Positions 1-9,775 are shown, counted from the stretch's first letter. The stretch: DNA of 26,678 bases from Priapulus caudatus (GCF_000485595.1 NW_014577121.1:391844-418521); one strand, 5' to 3'. Notes: generated by a model not told the origin, from the letters alone. Made by a program: numbers and translations.

Positions 1-62
1 GTATATATATAGTATATGAGGTATATATATATATACTATATATCATATTATATGATCAATAT

Positions 63-94
<32 letters not shown>

Positions 95-95
95 T
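1..95. repeat. (TA)n low-complexity tract
   Basis: Almost pure alternating A and T, broken by a few GG, TC and TG steps, with a long uninterrupted (AT)n near positions 67-95. It can form cruciforms or slip. No gene is visible in it. Confidence 0.9.
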
Positions 96-390
96 CAAAG
101 CTATATTAGATGTGTTAGGTGTACGAGAATTATGATGGTGCTCTCTCAAACGCACTCACTCTTTCTCTCTCTCCCTTTTCTCCCTGCCACTTTCTCGTTC
201 CCACATCAGTATCGCCACCATGCTGTGCTATCTGTCATTTGTCGGTGCGCTTGTCAACCTTCGTCTGTATTGTAATTAGCCTTAATGGGCCGTGAGGCGA
301 GTGCATCTGCATTATTATGCACGGACAAATACATTCCCGTTCGCAATCATGTTCCTCTTCGACTCACACAGACACGCGGCATATTCTAGA
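96..390. other. unassigned sequence, no gene seen
   Basis: Mixed-composition sequence with a short pyrimidine-rich stretch at about 141-182. No open frame of note, RNA fold or repeat is recognised here. Confidence 0.5.
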
Positions 391-542
391 ATATGAGAGA
401 GAATTAGGATGAGTGAGAGGGAGCCCGAGGAAGAGAGAAAGAAAGAGGGGGAGACAAAAGAGAGAAAGAGAAATTATAGTAGGGAAGAATTAGAATAGAG
501 AAGTGCAGGAGGAGGGAAAAGGAAAGAGCGGAACAAGAAAAT

Positions 543-580
<38 letters not shown>

Positions 581-807
581 ATGGTGAGTTAGAGAGGAAT
601 GATGACAGGTGAGAGAGAAAGGAGAGCTAAATAGGCATGAGCGTGTAAAGGCTGAATATGAAAAGATACAGCAAGAGAGAGGCAGAGAAAGAGACAGGGC
701 GAGATAGAGAGAGATAAAAATAAAGATAGAAAGGAATAGAATGATGGATGGCATAATAGAAAGATAGGTAGAGTGATAGACAGACGGATAAGAGAGATGA
801 GAAACGC
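391..807 (+). repeat. purine-rich (GA)n tract
   Basis: About 400 bases in which the plus strand is strongly purine-biased. Perfect (GA)n is at about 546-578 and degenerate GAGA/GGAA lies on both sides. Such polypurine tracts can form triplex (H-DNA). The serine- and leucine-rich open frame on the minus strand is a composition effect of reading CT repeats and is not taken as a gene. Confidence 0.85.
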
Positions 808-990
808 TCTTTCTGTATCTATCTCGCACGTCAGGCCGCGCCCTCTCGCTCGTTATCTGTCGGCGCTTCCCCGCTGATTCTCGATGCTGCACCGTGTCGC
901 CTTCGACAGCCAGCTGATCCCGGCAGCTTCCTAACGAATCAGACGACGACGACGCGAGCGTTAGCGACGGCGTGATATATAACCGTTGGC
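808..990. other. unassigned GC-richer sequence
   Basis: A short stretch of balanced composition between the purine tract and the CACG-rich tract. It contains a small GAC-type triplet run at about 940-955. Nothing coding is recognised. Confidence 0.4.
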
Positions 991-1230
991 TGACACACCA
1001 CACACGGGCGCACGCACACCCGAATGCACGCACGCACGCACTCGCGCGCTGACGTGTACACACACGCGCGCACACACCTCACCGCTCGCACGCACACCTG
1101 AACGCACGCACGCACGCACTCGCGCGCTGACGTGTACACACACGCGCGCACACACAGCCGCACGCACTCGCACGTCCTCATGCATGTACGCACGCACGTA
1201 CGCGCGTAGGCACATACACAGAAACGCGCA
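991..1230. repeat. CA/CGCA-rich tract with 78-bp tandem duplication
   Basis: Alternating purine-pyrimidine sequence built from CACA, CGCACGCA and GTACAC steps. Two units of 78 bp lie head to tail, starting at 1009 and 1087 (both begin CGCACGCACACC). The first about 67 bases match with only two substitutions and no indel. Alternating CG/CA steps are classic Z-DNA-prone sequence. Reading frames here give cysteine/valine/arginine- or threonine/histidine-rich peptides, a composition artefact. Confidence 0.85.
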
Positions 1231-1470
1231 CTGAAGCATCTGCTCACGCCAGTTGTAAAAACAATCGTCTAAAACATAAGGCAGTTTTATGCGCCACCGC
1301 GTATAAACGAGTTCGCGTATATTCGTACCTGGCTTTCGATACACACGGTAGGGGACGAATAATAAACTCCAGATATATCCATTTTCGTTGCAAAAAACGT
1401 TCCAGAAAAAACAATATGAGACGATATAGTGGTAACGGTAAACGCAGATCGGATTGCTGAGTTTATAACA
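1231..1470. other. unassigned sequence left of the inverted-repeat element
   Basis: Ordinary-complexity sequence between the CACG tract and the first target-site duplication. No gene, RNA or repeat is recognised. Confidence 0.4.
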
Positions 1471-1478
1471 CATGCAGC
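1471..1478 (+). repeat. left target-site duplication CATGCAGC
   Basis: CATGCAGC sits directly outside the left terminal inverted repeat, and the identical 8 bases occur directly outside the right one at 2212-2219. An exact 8-bp direct repeat at both borders of an inverted-repeat element is the usual footprint of hAT-type transposase insertion, and some other superfamilies use 8 bp too. Confidence 0.65.
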
Positions 1479-1674
1479 GGTGTGGTGTCTTCCCATTTCG
1501 CCATTTCCCATTTCGCCATTTTCCCACTTCGCCATTTCCCATTTCGCCATTTCCCATTTTCGCCAGTTTCCCATTTCGCCATTTTCCCACTTCGCCATTT
1601 CCCATTTCGCCATTTCCCATTTTCGCCAGTTTCCCAGCATTTCGCCATTTTCCACTTCGAGCGTTTCCGCTATT
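1479..1674 (+). repeat. left terminal inverted repeat, internally tandem
   Basis: This arm is a run of TTTCGCC/ATTTCCC variants. It contains a 63-bp direct duplication: matching landmarks fall at 1523 and 1586 (CCCACTTCGCC) and at 1561 and 1624 (CGCCAGTTTCCC). The two units look identical. The arm pairs with the reverse complement of 2031-2211. Reading frames in it give (RHFPF)-type repeats on one strand and lysine/tryptophan/asparagine-rich repeats on the other, which are not real proteins. Confidence 0.75.
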
Positions 1675-1766
1675 ATTCGCCAATATTTTATGTTGCTCTC
1701 AATCCCCGCCTGCACGGAAATTGATCCTTTTCATCTTAAAAAAGAGTATTTCTAGGTTCAGGGTCT

Positions 1767-1821
1767 GGGTTAGGGCTTAGTGTAGTTAGGGTAGGGTTAG
1801 GGCTAGAGTTAGGGTTAAGGG
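1767..1821 (+). repeat. degenerate interstitial TTAGGG repeats
   Basis: A run of GGGTTAGGG, GTTAGGG, GGGTTAGGGC and AGGGTTAAGGG units resembles the animal/fungal telomere repeat TTAGGG in imperfect form. It lies inside the inverted-repeat element, so it is probably cargo of that element or a repair scar and not a chromosome end. Confidence 0.65.
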
Positions 1822-2030
1822 ATATCAATATTAACTTTAAGGGGTGCTGGAGACATGGCATGCCATAATGTTATTTGTATTATGTAACGATTCGAGGCCT
1901 TCTGGTTCTTCAAATAATAGTTGAGCTCCATATGCTAAAGATTCGTTATAATTTATTCATCACACTTACATTATTTATTTAAACCGCTGAGGCGCTCGAA
2001 GCAAGGGGTGGTCGGGAGAGATAGGTTACG

Positions 2031-2211
2031 AATATAGCGGAATGGAAACTGGCGAAACGGGAAACTGGCGGAAATGGAAAGCTGGGCGAAGTGGAAACTG
2101 GACGAAAGCGGAAAAATGGCGGTAATGGCAAATGACGAAGTGGGAATTTCTCTTAATGGCGAATGGCAAATGGCGAAGTGGGCAAAAATTGGCGAATGGG
2201 AATCACACAAC
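2031..2211 (-). repeat. right terminal inverted repeat
   Basis: Composed of GGCGAAATGGGAAA-type variants, the reverse complement of the left arm. It is more diverged than the left arm and lacks the clean 63-bp duplication. It ends in AATCACACAAC next to the right target-site duplication. Confidence 0.7.
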
Positions 2212-2219
2212 CATGCAGC
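2212..2219 (+). repeat. right target-site duplication CATGCAGC
   Basis: Exact copy of the 8 bases at 1471-1478, abutting the outer end of the right inverted repeat. Confidence 0.65.
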
Positions 2220-2388
2220 CGTAGTTCGTAAGCCAACAACAGTTATTCATATATATTCGCATTTCTCTCAACCGCTCTCTCTGTCTATCTTTGCTCCATG
2301 CGACTCACTTCCCGCAGCTGCTCGTCTTCTCTAATTATTTTGCTCTGCGTCTATCTATTTCTATTATATTATATTATAAAGTAGCATT
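2220..2388. other. unassigned sequence
   Basis: Short mixed-composition segment between the mobile element and the ATCT tract. No gene is visible. Confidence 0.4.
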
Positions 2389-2720
2389 CTATCTATCTAT
2401 CTATCTATCTAATCTATCTATTATCTCCTCTAATCTATCTAAGTCTATCTATCTATCTATGCTTATCTTATTCCTAACTATTTATCTTATCTATCATTAT
2501 CTTAATCTAATCTATCTACTCTATTCTACTCTTATCTATCCTATCCTATTCAAAATCTATCTAATTCTATCTAATAATCTATCTAATCGTTATATTCTAT
2601 GCTATCTAGAAGTTCTATCTATCACCTCCTTCTCTCCTCATTCTCTCATCATCACTTCCTTCTCTCTCTCTGCTCTCTCTCTCTCTGCTCTCTCACTCTC
2701 TCCGGTCTCGCTCACTTTCC
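2389..2720 (+). repeat. ATCT microsatellite passing into (CT)n
   Basis: Tandem ATCT (also TATC/CTAT) units with interruptions from about 2389 to 2600, then CTCT-rich sequence to about 2720 with pyrimidine bias on the plus strand. The long isoleucine/leucine/serine-rich frame across it is a repeat artefact. Confidence 0.85.
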
Positions 2721-3220
2721 TGCTCGCTCTCAGCGTTCTCCCTGGCCCTCTCGCAGCTGCCCCTCGTTTCTCTTCGATCTTTTCACCTCTTCCGCTCCCA
2801 ATTTCTGTCATCTAATTCTTTCTATCAAACGTTCTTTTTCTTCATTCTCTTACTCTTCTCTACATGATGAACTTTCTTGGCTCCAGCGAGCTACTCCCAT
2901 AGAAAACCCACGTTTCTCGCATCGTCACGATCGCACCAGGGTGAATGTCTGACGGCAATTAGACATCATGCGCTCACATTTCACGATTGGCCGTATATGA
3001 GCCAGGGATATAGTATCTCGAGTGCAGCAGCATTAAATGCTTAAACATAGACACACATAACAAAGCTATATAATAGTCCTATTTAAAATTATTGAGGTAT
3101 TATTAGGCGCTTGAAATACTATATATAATGGAAATAATAAGAAATGCAAAGAAGCACAAAAGAGCGCGTACAAACGAAGAAGAAGAAGAATAACACACGC
3201 TGTTTTGTGTCATTAGGCCC
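2721..3220. other. unassigned sequence, no supported gene
   Basis: Pyrimidine-rich at first, then AT-rich from about 3040, with a small GAA run at about 3176-3190. A frame to about 2950 is a continuation of CT-rich sequence and has no recognisable domain. Confidence 0.4.
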
Positions 3221-3333
3221 TCACACACACACAACACACCCACATGGGTGCACCACCACACACACACACTACAACAACACACACACACACACACACACGC
3301 CACACCTGACGCACACTCACCCACACAACACAC
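3221..3333 (+). repeat. (CA)n microsatellite
   Basis: Imperfect (CA)n with ACAACAC interruptions, densest around 3259-3300. Frames on either strand (His/Thr-rich or Cys/Val-rich) are artefacts. Confidence 0.9.
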
Positions 3334-4421
3334 AAATACGTTTTGGCCCGCGCGTATATAAATCATATATAGGGGTCACGTGAGGTATGGGTAGTGAATA
3401 GGACATTTCTTGCCATTATTACGGCGATTTGTGGACAAACCGCAATAATTGACCCTATTGATATATCATAACCACATATAGCTGTGGGGGGCAAGTTGAG
3501 AGTTTTTGTCTCGAGCAGGGCTGTGAGTTGCTGTTTTACAGTGAATCACTGCTGATGGACGAATCACTGTGAAAGGATATGTTTGTGTCAGCGTAATGCC
3601 GATGTCATACGCAATACGATCGGTACAAACGCACTCTACGCTCGCAGTCGTTGACAGGTAGTTGTATCCCATCGGCCTTTTCTGCCGTATATGGGTGTTC
3701 TATAGCGGGCTGAGCGATATAACGAAGTGTAGAAACGCGAGGTGCGGTAACCAACCTTTAACAGCACATACAAACATGTGGCAAACTTGGGTTGAGATCG
3801 ACTGACCTCGCACCAATCATCCACGAAGGACGTCGATTATCATGCTTAGGCGAATGGGTTCACATTCAACCGATAAGGGAAGGGAAATAAGTGAGCAATA
3901 ACAGGTATACTGATAGCTCCTTTCCTTTATAATTTTCGTGTGAATAGGCAATCGAAATGCGCATCAGCCTAATTTAACGCACGAATCACACGCAATCTGT
4001 GGCGGTAGGGGTTACATAGTGAGCGGAGCGACAGCGTTCGCGCGCCATACGCAAGCCTATGTAAATAACTTACCCGAATGCGTCATACCACAGGCGATTC
4101 CACAAAAGATGCGATATGCAAAAATTTAATGATGAACGAAAAATTCTAATCGTTTTTTTTCTGACGATTTGTGGTTATTTGGCTGGGCGCAACAATTACC
4201 CGCAGCGTTCCTCGTTGATCAATATAATTAGGCTTTGTGAATAGCATGTATACACACACACGTTGTCACTGTATTCAAGATAACGTCTGCGTAAATAACA
4301 GCCGTTTGATTCCTGCGTACAAGGCATTCGCTCTGAGACGCAAAGTCGATAGCATGGACCGCGGACGAGGCGATCCGTATGCGACCTGCCATTACTTTGT
4401 TCTACGCCGGGTAATGGCTAG
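3334..4421. other. unassigned sequence, no supported gene
   Basis: About 1.1 kb of mid-complexity sequence not shared with other parts of the window. Several 60-90-codon open frames occur on both strands, but none shows a recognisable motif, and this number is expected by chance. Confidence 0.45.
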
Positions 4422-4517
4422 TAACTGCTTCAATAATCGTCATGAGCTTATCGCGAAATTGCTGAAATATTGGGAGAAATTCGCAAAGAAGAAGGGCCGA
4501 ATATAGGAGAAATCGAC
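4422..4517 (+). pseudogene. possible calcium-binding-protein-like exon with frameshift (weak)
   Basis: A TAG at 4419-4421 preceded by T-rich sequence could act as a splice acceptor, and GAC followed by GTGAAG at 4518 could act as a donor. The first frame encodes LIAKLLKYWEKFAKKKGRI and then stops. The next frame encodes GEIDVKLW. Together they resemble the helix, degenerate loop and hydrophobic end of the non-canonical second EF-hand in invertebrate sarcoplasmic calcium-binding proteins, which often has W..F followed by a short K/G-rich loop. Joining them needs a one-base frameshift, and no canonical Asp ligands are present. It could equally be chance. The guess rests mainly on the EF-hand exon found elsewhere in this window. 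Confidence 0.13.
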
Positions 4518-4668
4518 GTGAAGTTATGGATTATCTCTCGGCTGCGGCCGTGTCATGGTCGTAGACGCACGATCTACTTATTCAGAGAAGAGATGAATGA
4601 CAGGCTTGTTAGAGTGATAATGAAAAGCGCTGATGCTCGATTCTATCACCTACTAGTAACACTCATTA

Positions 4669-4754
4669 CGTCATATATATACTGTATATATATATATATA
4701 TATTTATATATAATTCATATATATATATAATATAGTATTATAGTATATATTAGT
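4669..4754. repeat. (AT)n tract at the left edge of block B
   Basis: Alternating TA with short interruptions. It marks the point where similarity to the second copy of block B begins. The corresponding position in copy 2 (about 24000) has only a short TATATA, so the tract is either expanded or a junction here. Confidence 0.8.
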
Positions 4755-6491
4755 ACAATTACTGGAAGCACAAGAAATGCACTGAAGATCAAATGTTCAA
4801 GACCTGATGATGTCCAAGGGACTATAATAAATTACCAGGCAACCAGGCAATTTTTGTTACGCGTTATAAATTCAGGTTTGATAATAGTAGTAGCAGTACC
4901 CCGGTGATACGCCAAAACTAGAGAATAGATATTACAACTAATAGCCTTTTACCGAAATTAAATTTTAAAGCAGACAATATGCGCATTTCAAACGCTAATT
5001 TATCGCAGTATTCGACTACAAATACTTTGTTGTCAGTGCATAATCACAGTCTACCTTATGACAAAATACAACCTAGTCCTCCGTATTTTCACTGCGCGTT
5101 TGCTTCAACCCACAAGAAAAGACGTCGCAATCTGGCTCTGGCGCCAACACGAATTGTTTGGCCAAAACAATTTAGCGCCCGCATATACGGTTAGGTGACG
5201 TCGACATGTTGCTAACGGGTTGCACCGTGTCGGTTGCTTGGCTAGAGCAACGCCGAACGTGTGCAACAACCTCGAGAATTTTTGACACAAAATTGGAGAC
5301 ATTTTCCATACATTTTAATATAGACAAGCGCAGGTAAAATGGGAGGATACTATAGAGTTTATTTTGTCCTTAAGGTAGTATGATTATTGCCATTCGAGTT
5401 CCATGACACGAAGTATTATGTCTAGTCTAGTCACTGGAAGAAATTAGCGTTTTTGATGCGCAATATTGGCGGCTTTAAGCCGTAACCACGCCGTAAACAT
5501 TATCCTCCAACGTCACCTTAAACCATTCAATAACTGCAATACTTCTCTAGGCTGTTTTTCACAGATTTATATCGAGCATTCTATATAAGGTAGCCAGTCT
5601 TGAATATAACTAAACTTAACCGAGGATAGAACTAATGAAACAGCGCACCAAATATGAACAAATTCAAATATTATATGGGCTAATATATAAATATGTCAGT
5701 GATCATTTTATGTGGCTGGGCATTAATTTAATAACAGAGCCTGCAGGAATCTCGTGAGTGATCCCTGACGCGGGCTTTTGCTCGCTCCTATAAAAAAATC
5801 AACTATTTATTCTCTGTATATGTTCTTACTATCATTACAATGCGTGTTTTGCACCGCAAGAATATAGATATATCTGCTAGGAGTCGTCCGAGGCTCTAGT
5901 ATTGAGAGACCCTGATAATCTGAAAGCAGATTATTCTCCAGCGAGTGACAAGCGCTGGACCTATCCATTGGTACGAAAATAATCCATACCTAATAGCAAT
6001 TTGCTAGGTGGACATTCGACCCACAACTACACTGACACGAGCCGCAACCTAAAAACGAGTCTTAATTGATATTTTTTTAAGACATCATATGCTGATTAGA
6101 ATGTGGGTTTAACAATGAATATACGAGCATATGGTCGGATACTCATATGCCCAAATCCCCATATGATGACGGAAAATCCAAATCTGATTTATTGCACCTA
6201 TTTCAATTAATATTATCTTGCTTTATGTGATTTTATAATTATAGAAACGTTAACCAGTACATTCAGCTGGAAAATCACATATATAATATAGGAATATAAT
6301 ACCTTAAGTGATGTGTCGTCTGTCGAGAACGGAAACATGTCGGACGCGCTGAACAGCTCTGTTGCTACCGCAAGTCGCTTCAGCTCATATTATAACATAT
6401 AGAGTGAGAGATGCTATACTGATCTCTCTCTATTTATTTCTAGTGTCAGTGTTCGGTCACTCTACGCGTTTCAAGTACGACTAGTTACCGC

Positions 6492-6499
6492 TATAAAAG
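6492..6499 (+). promoter_or_regulatory. TATA-box-like TATAAAAG, block B copy 1
   Basis: TATAAAAG matches the metazoan core TATA consensus, and the homologous place in copy 2 (25377-25382) keeps TATAAA. Conservation in both copies adds only modest weight because the copies are recent. No transcription start or downstream gene can be shown. Confidence 0.2.
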
Positions 6500-6741
6500 T
6501 TTTATTCGACCTACATATTACCACGAGTATGAGCTATTGATTACTCCTCGCCAAGGAGATATCAATATTCCCATGGCATCAAGTCGCAGATCAATTCTTT
6601 GGCTAGCAGCAATCATTCGGATATATTATTATGTTTGTTTCTGTACGTGTCAGTGAGTGGATATTCGAGAAGTCTTTCGTGTCGACTTTAAACCAACTGA
6701 CAGAGCTGACTATGGATACGCATACCGCTACCTGGATTTAG

Positions 6742-6858
6742 CACGCACTGACTGGCTGGTCCGATGCCGTGGCGCACGCACTCGCTCGTGAAGGTTTGGC
6801 GATCGCTTTCCGTGACGACTCATCTTTGGTCGGCGTATATTGGCGTGACGTCAGCGCG
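6742..6858 (+). other. conserved open segment, possible exon fragment
   Basis: A 39-codon open frame follows TTAG and contains SDAVAHALAREGLAIAFRDD followed by SSLVG. The same bases are the best-preserved part of block B: copy 2 (25492-25574) matches almost throughout, with a few indels that shift the frame, and both copies still read AFRDDSSLVG. In copy 2 the segment follows a pyrimidine-rich CCCAG, which looks like a splice acceptor. The family is not recognised. The conservation could instead reflect regulatory DNA, since CRE sites follow immediately. Confidence 0.17.
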
Positions 6859-6866
6859 TGACGTCA
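6846..6866 (+). promoter_or_regulatory. pair of CRE palindromes (TGACGTCA), block B copy 1
   Basis: Two perfect TGACGTCA sites at 6846-6853 and 6859-6866, 13 bp apart. They correspond to the first two sites of the array in copy 2. TGACGTCA is the CREB/ATF binding palindrome. The rest of the copy-2 array is scrambled in copy 1 (about 6880-7140). Confidence 0.4.
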
Positions 6867-7176
6867 GTGGGAACGTCGTTCTGCGGCGTTGGCGTGATAT
6901 CTGCCGCAAAGTAAGATTGTGATTAAGTAACGCATGATCGTTGGGCGTCGTAAAACGGGGGAAGGAGATATATATACAAATGTGTTATGTATGGTCCGTT
7001 TGACACCGGATACGTTTAGTGATGCCGTGACCATGTGTCCTTACAGTGAGTGATGTAACCTCCGAAAGATGTATCGTGATGAAGATTCCTTTGAACAATA
7101 GTCGTGATCTCGATACGTTATGTAACGCGACGGCGTCCTGACGCACAGTTCAATGATATGGTTGCATCCTAGTAGT

Positions 7177-7850
7177 GTTGTTGTTGTTGTTGCTGGCAGG
7201 ACAGTCAGATCAAACAGTTAATAGCACAGAAGGCAGCAGTAGCACACAGCACTAGCAACACGTCGCATACAGAGAGACAAGCGAAGGCCGGCAAGTCGGG
7301 TAGGACTATGCACAGTTATAATAATAATAATAGTAAGTAAGTAGTACAGTAAGTTAGTAGTAGTAAGTAGAGATAGTAAACGCTAGTAAAATGCAGTAAA
7401 TTAACGAGTAGTAGCGAGTGACGGTAAATAGGAGGTAGTAGATGAGGTAAGGGGTAGTCTAAGTTATGCTTGAGGTTCTAAGGATTTGAAGATAGTAGGG
7501 TGAAAGTAGTTAGTTAATGGTAGTCAAGGTAAGGTAGTCACGATTAGTGAGTAATTGAGTCTAGTTGAGATGGCTCCAGTAAGTAGTGTGAGGTGAGCTA
7601 TAGTAGTAGTTAGTGGTAAGTATAGGTTCGCTAGTAAAAATATAGTGAGGTAGTTCAGATAGTGTATTAAGATAAGTCAGAGGATAAGGTCACATAGTAT
7701 GGATAAGTATCCGGTGTAGGTTTATGTAGTGCAGTAAATAAGTGATTGGAGCTAGTTAGTCAGCTAATTGATATGTAGTAGTAGTACAAGTGCAGATGGA
7801 GCTTAGGTCAGTAGTCAGTAGTAGGGTAATGTTGCCAAGTCAGATAATTA
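7177..7850 (+). repeat. GTT run followed by degenerate (AGT)n
   Basis: (GTT)5 at 7177-7191 is followed by AGCA/CAGCAG-like sequence and then about 530 bases of TAGTAGTAAGTAG-type sequence (7316-7850). It is in the same order as in copy 2 (25823-26284), where the AGT array is much cleaner. The heavy interruption here looks more like sequence error or decay than a different repeat. Confidence 0.75.
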
Positions 7851-7859
7851 ACTCCTGGT

Positions 7860-8640
7860 TAATCAATCTGTAAGCGAGAGTTCTAAAGCACCTATCCTAG
7901 ATCCTCATATCTAATCTGAAAATCTATAAGGTCATTAGAGCACGTAATTACTGCATACTTATGCGTGATCTATTAATTCTCTCTATTATACTATCTATCT
8001 ATCTTTATCTAATCATCATTGAGTCTTAATCTGAATCTAGTTGCTATCTACCTATTCTTAGTCTACTCGATACTTGCACTAGCATAAAATACTTTATTCT
8101 TATCTAATAATCGCACTAACTTAAAAGATAATATACTTATTCTGAGTGCTAAATGATAATCCTATCTCTTCATGAGAAATTCTAATCTATACTATGCTTA
8201 GCTCTTATGACGTATGATAAATTCTAGTGGTGCTATTATTTACATATCGATCGATATCGGATATCTCGGCTGAGTCTTACATGTGAATGGTCTGTCTATG
8301 TGATTGACTCCCTATTAGTCCTAGTCCGTCATTCATATCTAGTCTATCTATCTCACTCTACCTCATAACTATTTCTATATGTCATGATGACTTGATCATG
8401 CAATTACTATTCTAATTCTGGATAGATAAACTATCCTTATCTGGAATGCTTATTCCTATCTCATCTAATCTTATTCCTGAGCTTCTAGTCTAACTAGTGG
8501 ATAGACACTTATATTATTTACATATCGTTGATATAAGTCTCGCTATCTTATCTATCCTGATTGAGGATCTATCTATGTGCATATCATAATCAGATAATTT
8601 TGATATCTATATCCATTCATAATCATCTCTCCTTTCATAG
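7860..8640 (+). repeat. degenerate ATCT tract
   Basis: About 780 bases dominated by TATCTA, ATCTAAT and CTATCT words with frequent interruptions. It occupies the position of the nearly perfect ATCT array in copy 2 (26285-26678). No coding signal. Confidence 0.7.
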
Positions 8641-8800
8641 GTACGTGGCGCTAATAGTACTTATATGCTATATACAATTATTAGTGAGTAATAATTAATT
8701 GGTATCGCTGGAGGCGGAGGATTGGTGTGTCGGCGTAGTTGTTGAGTGGTATGTGTATGTGATAGGTGTCTAGTGAGAGGATGTGATATGAGAAGTTAGT
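8641..8800. other. junction between block B and block A, copy 1
   Basis: Short AT-rich then GT-rich sequence joining the ATCT tract to the GT repeat. No feature is recognised. Confidence 0.4.
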
Positions 8801-9040
8801 GTGGCTTGTAAGAGTGATAGTAGATTGAACGTGCGGTGTAGAGTGTGTAGTGTGTGTGTGTGGCTGTGTTGTTGAGTAGAATGTTGTGGTGACGGAGTTG
8901 TGTGTGTGAGTTGTCAGAGTGATAGTAGTGACTGTGTGTTGAGTATGTGTGTGGTATGTTTGATGCGTGTGTGTGTATGTGATGTGTGTATGAAAGAGAG
9001 AGAAGAGAGAGCAGAGAGAGTGTGTGTGTGTGTGTTCCCA
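8801..9040 (+). repeat. GT-rich tract ending in (GA)n and (GT)n
   Basis: Imperfect GTGTGT with GTGA/GTTG steps, then AGAGAGAGAAG at 8994-9020, then a short (GT)n. An analogous ATCT, GT, GA order precedes block A copy 2 at 20000-20520. Confidence 0.85.
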
Positions 9041-9775
9041 CGCTCAAGTTTTAGAGTGCGCGTTCTCGAATTTGGGTGCTTGTCTCACTATTTGAAACAT
9101 TATTCCATTAATATCGTATTAGATAAGACAGAGGCCACGACCTGGAGCGAGTATGAAGAGCTCGTTTTATTCTGAGATTTGAGTACTAACGTATGAGAAC
9201 AATCACAAAGATCTTTAGGGCGGAGACACTTGCATTAGAATTCTCTGAGAGGTAGGAGGCTGTTATGCATTGCAAGATGGACATGGTCCATGAATACGAC
9301 CTTACAATAGTGATACAAGCGCTCTGTCGTTTACGTTCTTAGGATGAATTCGGTTAGCGAGTAGGCAAGCCTAGCTAGTGTGATTCGTGGCATGATGTTT
9401 GGGTTGCGTAGATAGAGTGAAAGTACAGCTGAGGTAGAAGTATAGGGCTGCACTCGCGCGTAGCATAGTAAACTGTAGGTGTATGCTACCCCATGGTTAG
9501 CCAGTGTCACTGGGTTAACTGGAACATAACCCTAGTTAGTAGTTTTTGGTGCTTTGTCGTGCCCCTAACGGCTCGGTGATAAGACGATGTCATGTGGATC
9601 GGGTTAATAGCAAGGGCTGAGCTCAGTAGTGGGTAGCGAGTTAATCGTTTGTGAATATATTTTCCCATTGGAGGCGCTATACCGTGATAGTGCGACGATA
9701 GGTATCTTACAATTCAAATATATATCAGTTGATCACATACTCCTGCTTCTGCTTTGTTCACTACCAAACCTCTCG

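Larger units (their letters stand above)
1479..2211. mobile_element. non-autonomous inverted-repeat DNA transposon (MITE-like), 733 bp
   Basis: The element is bounded by an exact 8-bp direct repeat and has long inverted arms: left 1479 to about 1674, right about 2031-2211. The left arm begins GGTGTGGTGTCTTCCCATTT. The reverse complement of the right arm begins GTTGTGTGATTCCCATTCGC. Both arms continue as tandem variants of a CCCATTTCGCCATTT motif. The centre (about 1675-2030) holds TTAGGG-like repeats and unassigned sequence, with no transposase frame, so mobility would depend on an enzyme made elsewhere. The 8-bp duplication suggests the hAT group, but the termini do not show the usual hAT CAGNG start, so the family is left open. 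Confidence 0.6.
4755..8640 (+). repeat. block B, copy 1 (repeated at 24005-26678)
   Basis: Direct repeat of the 24005-26678 sequence. Matched anchors are 4755 with 24005 (ACAATTACTGGAAG), 5404 with 24620 (TGACACGAAG), 5510 with 24714 (ACGTCACCTTAAAC), 6337 with 25279 (ATGTCGGACGCGCTGAA), 6846 with 25588 (TGACGTCA) and 7177 with 25823 (GTT repeat). Between the first two anchors copy 1 is 649 bases and copy 2 is 615. Differences are mostly scattered one- and two-base indels, increasing towards the right end. No gene is supported in the unassigned part (4755-6740). Confidence 0.85.

Noticed and set aside
1287-1780. Repetitive peptides rich in W, R, N, G and K (minus) or H, F, P and S (plus)
   Set aside because: They are translations of the tandem subrepeats in the left inverted arm of the transposon, open in several frames at once.
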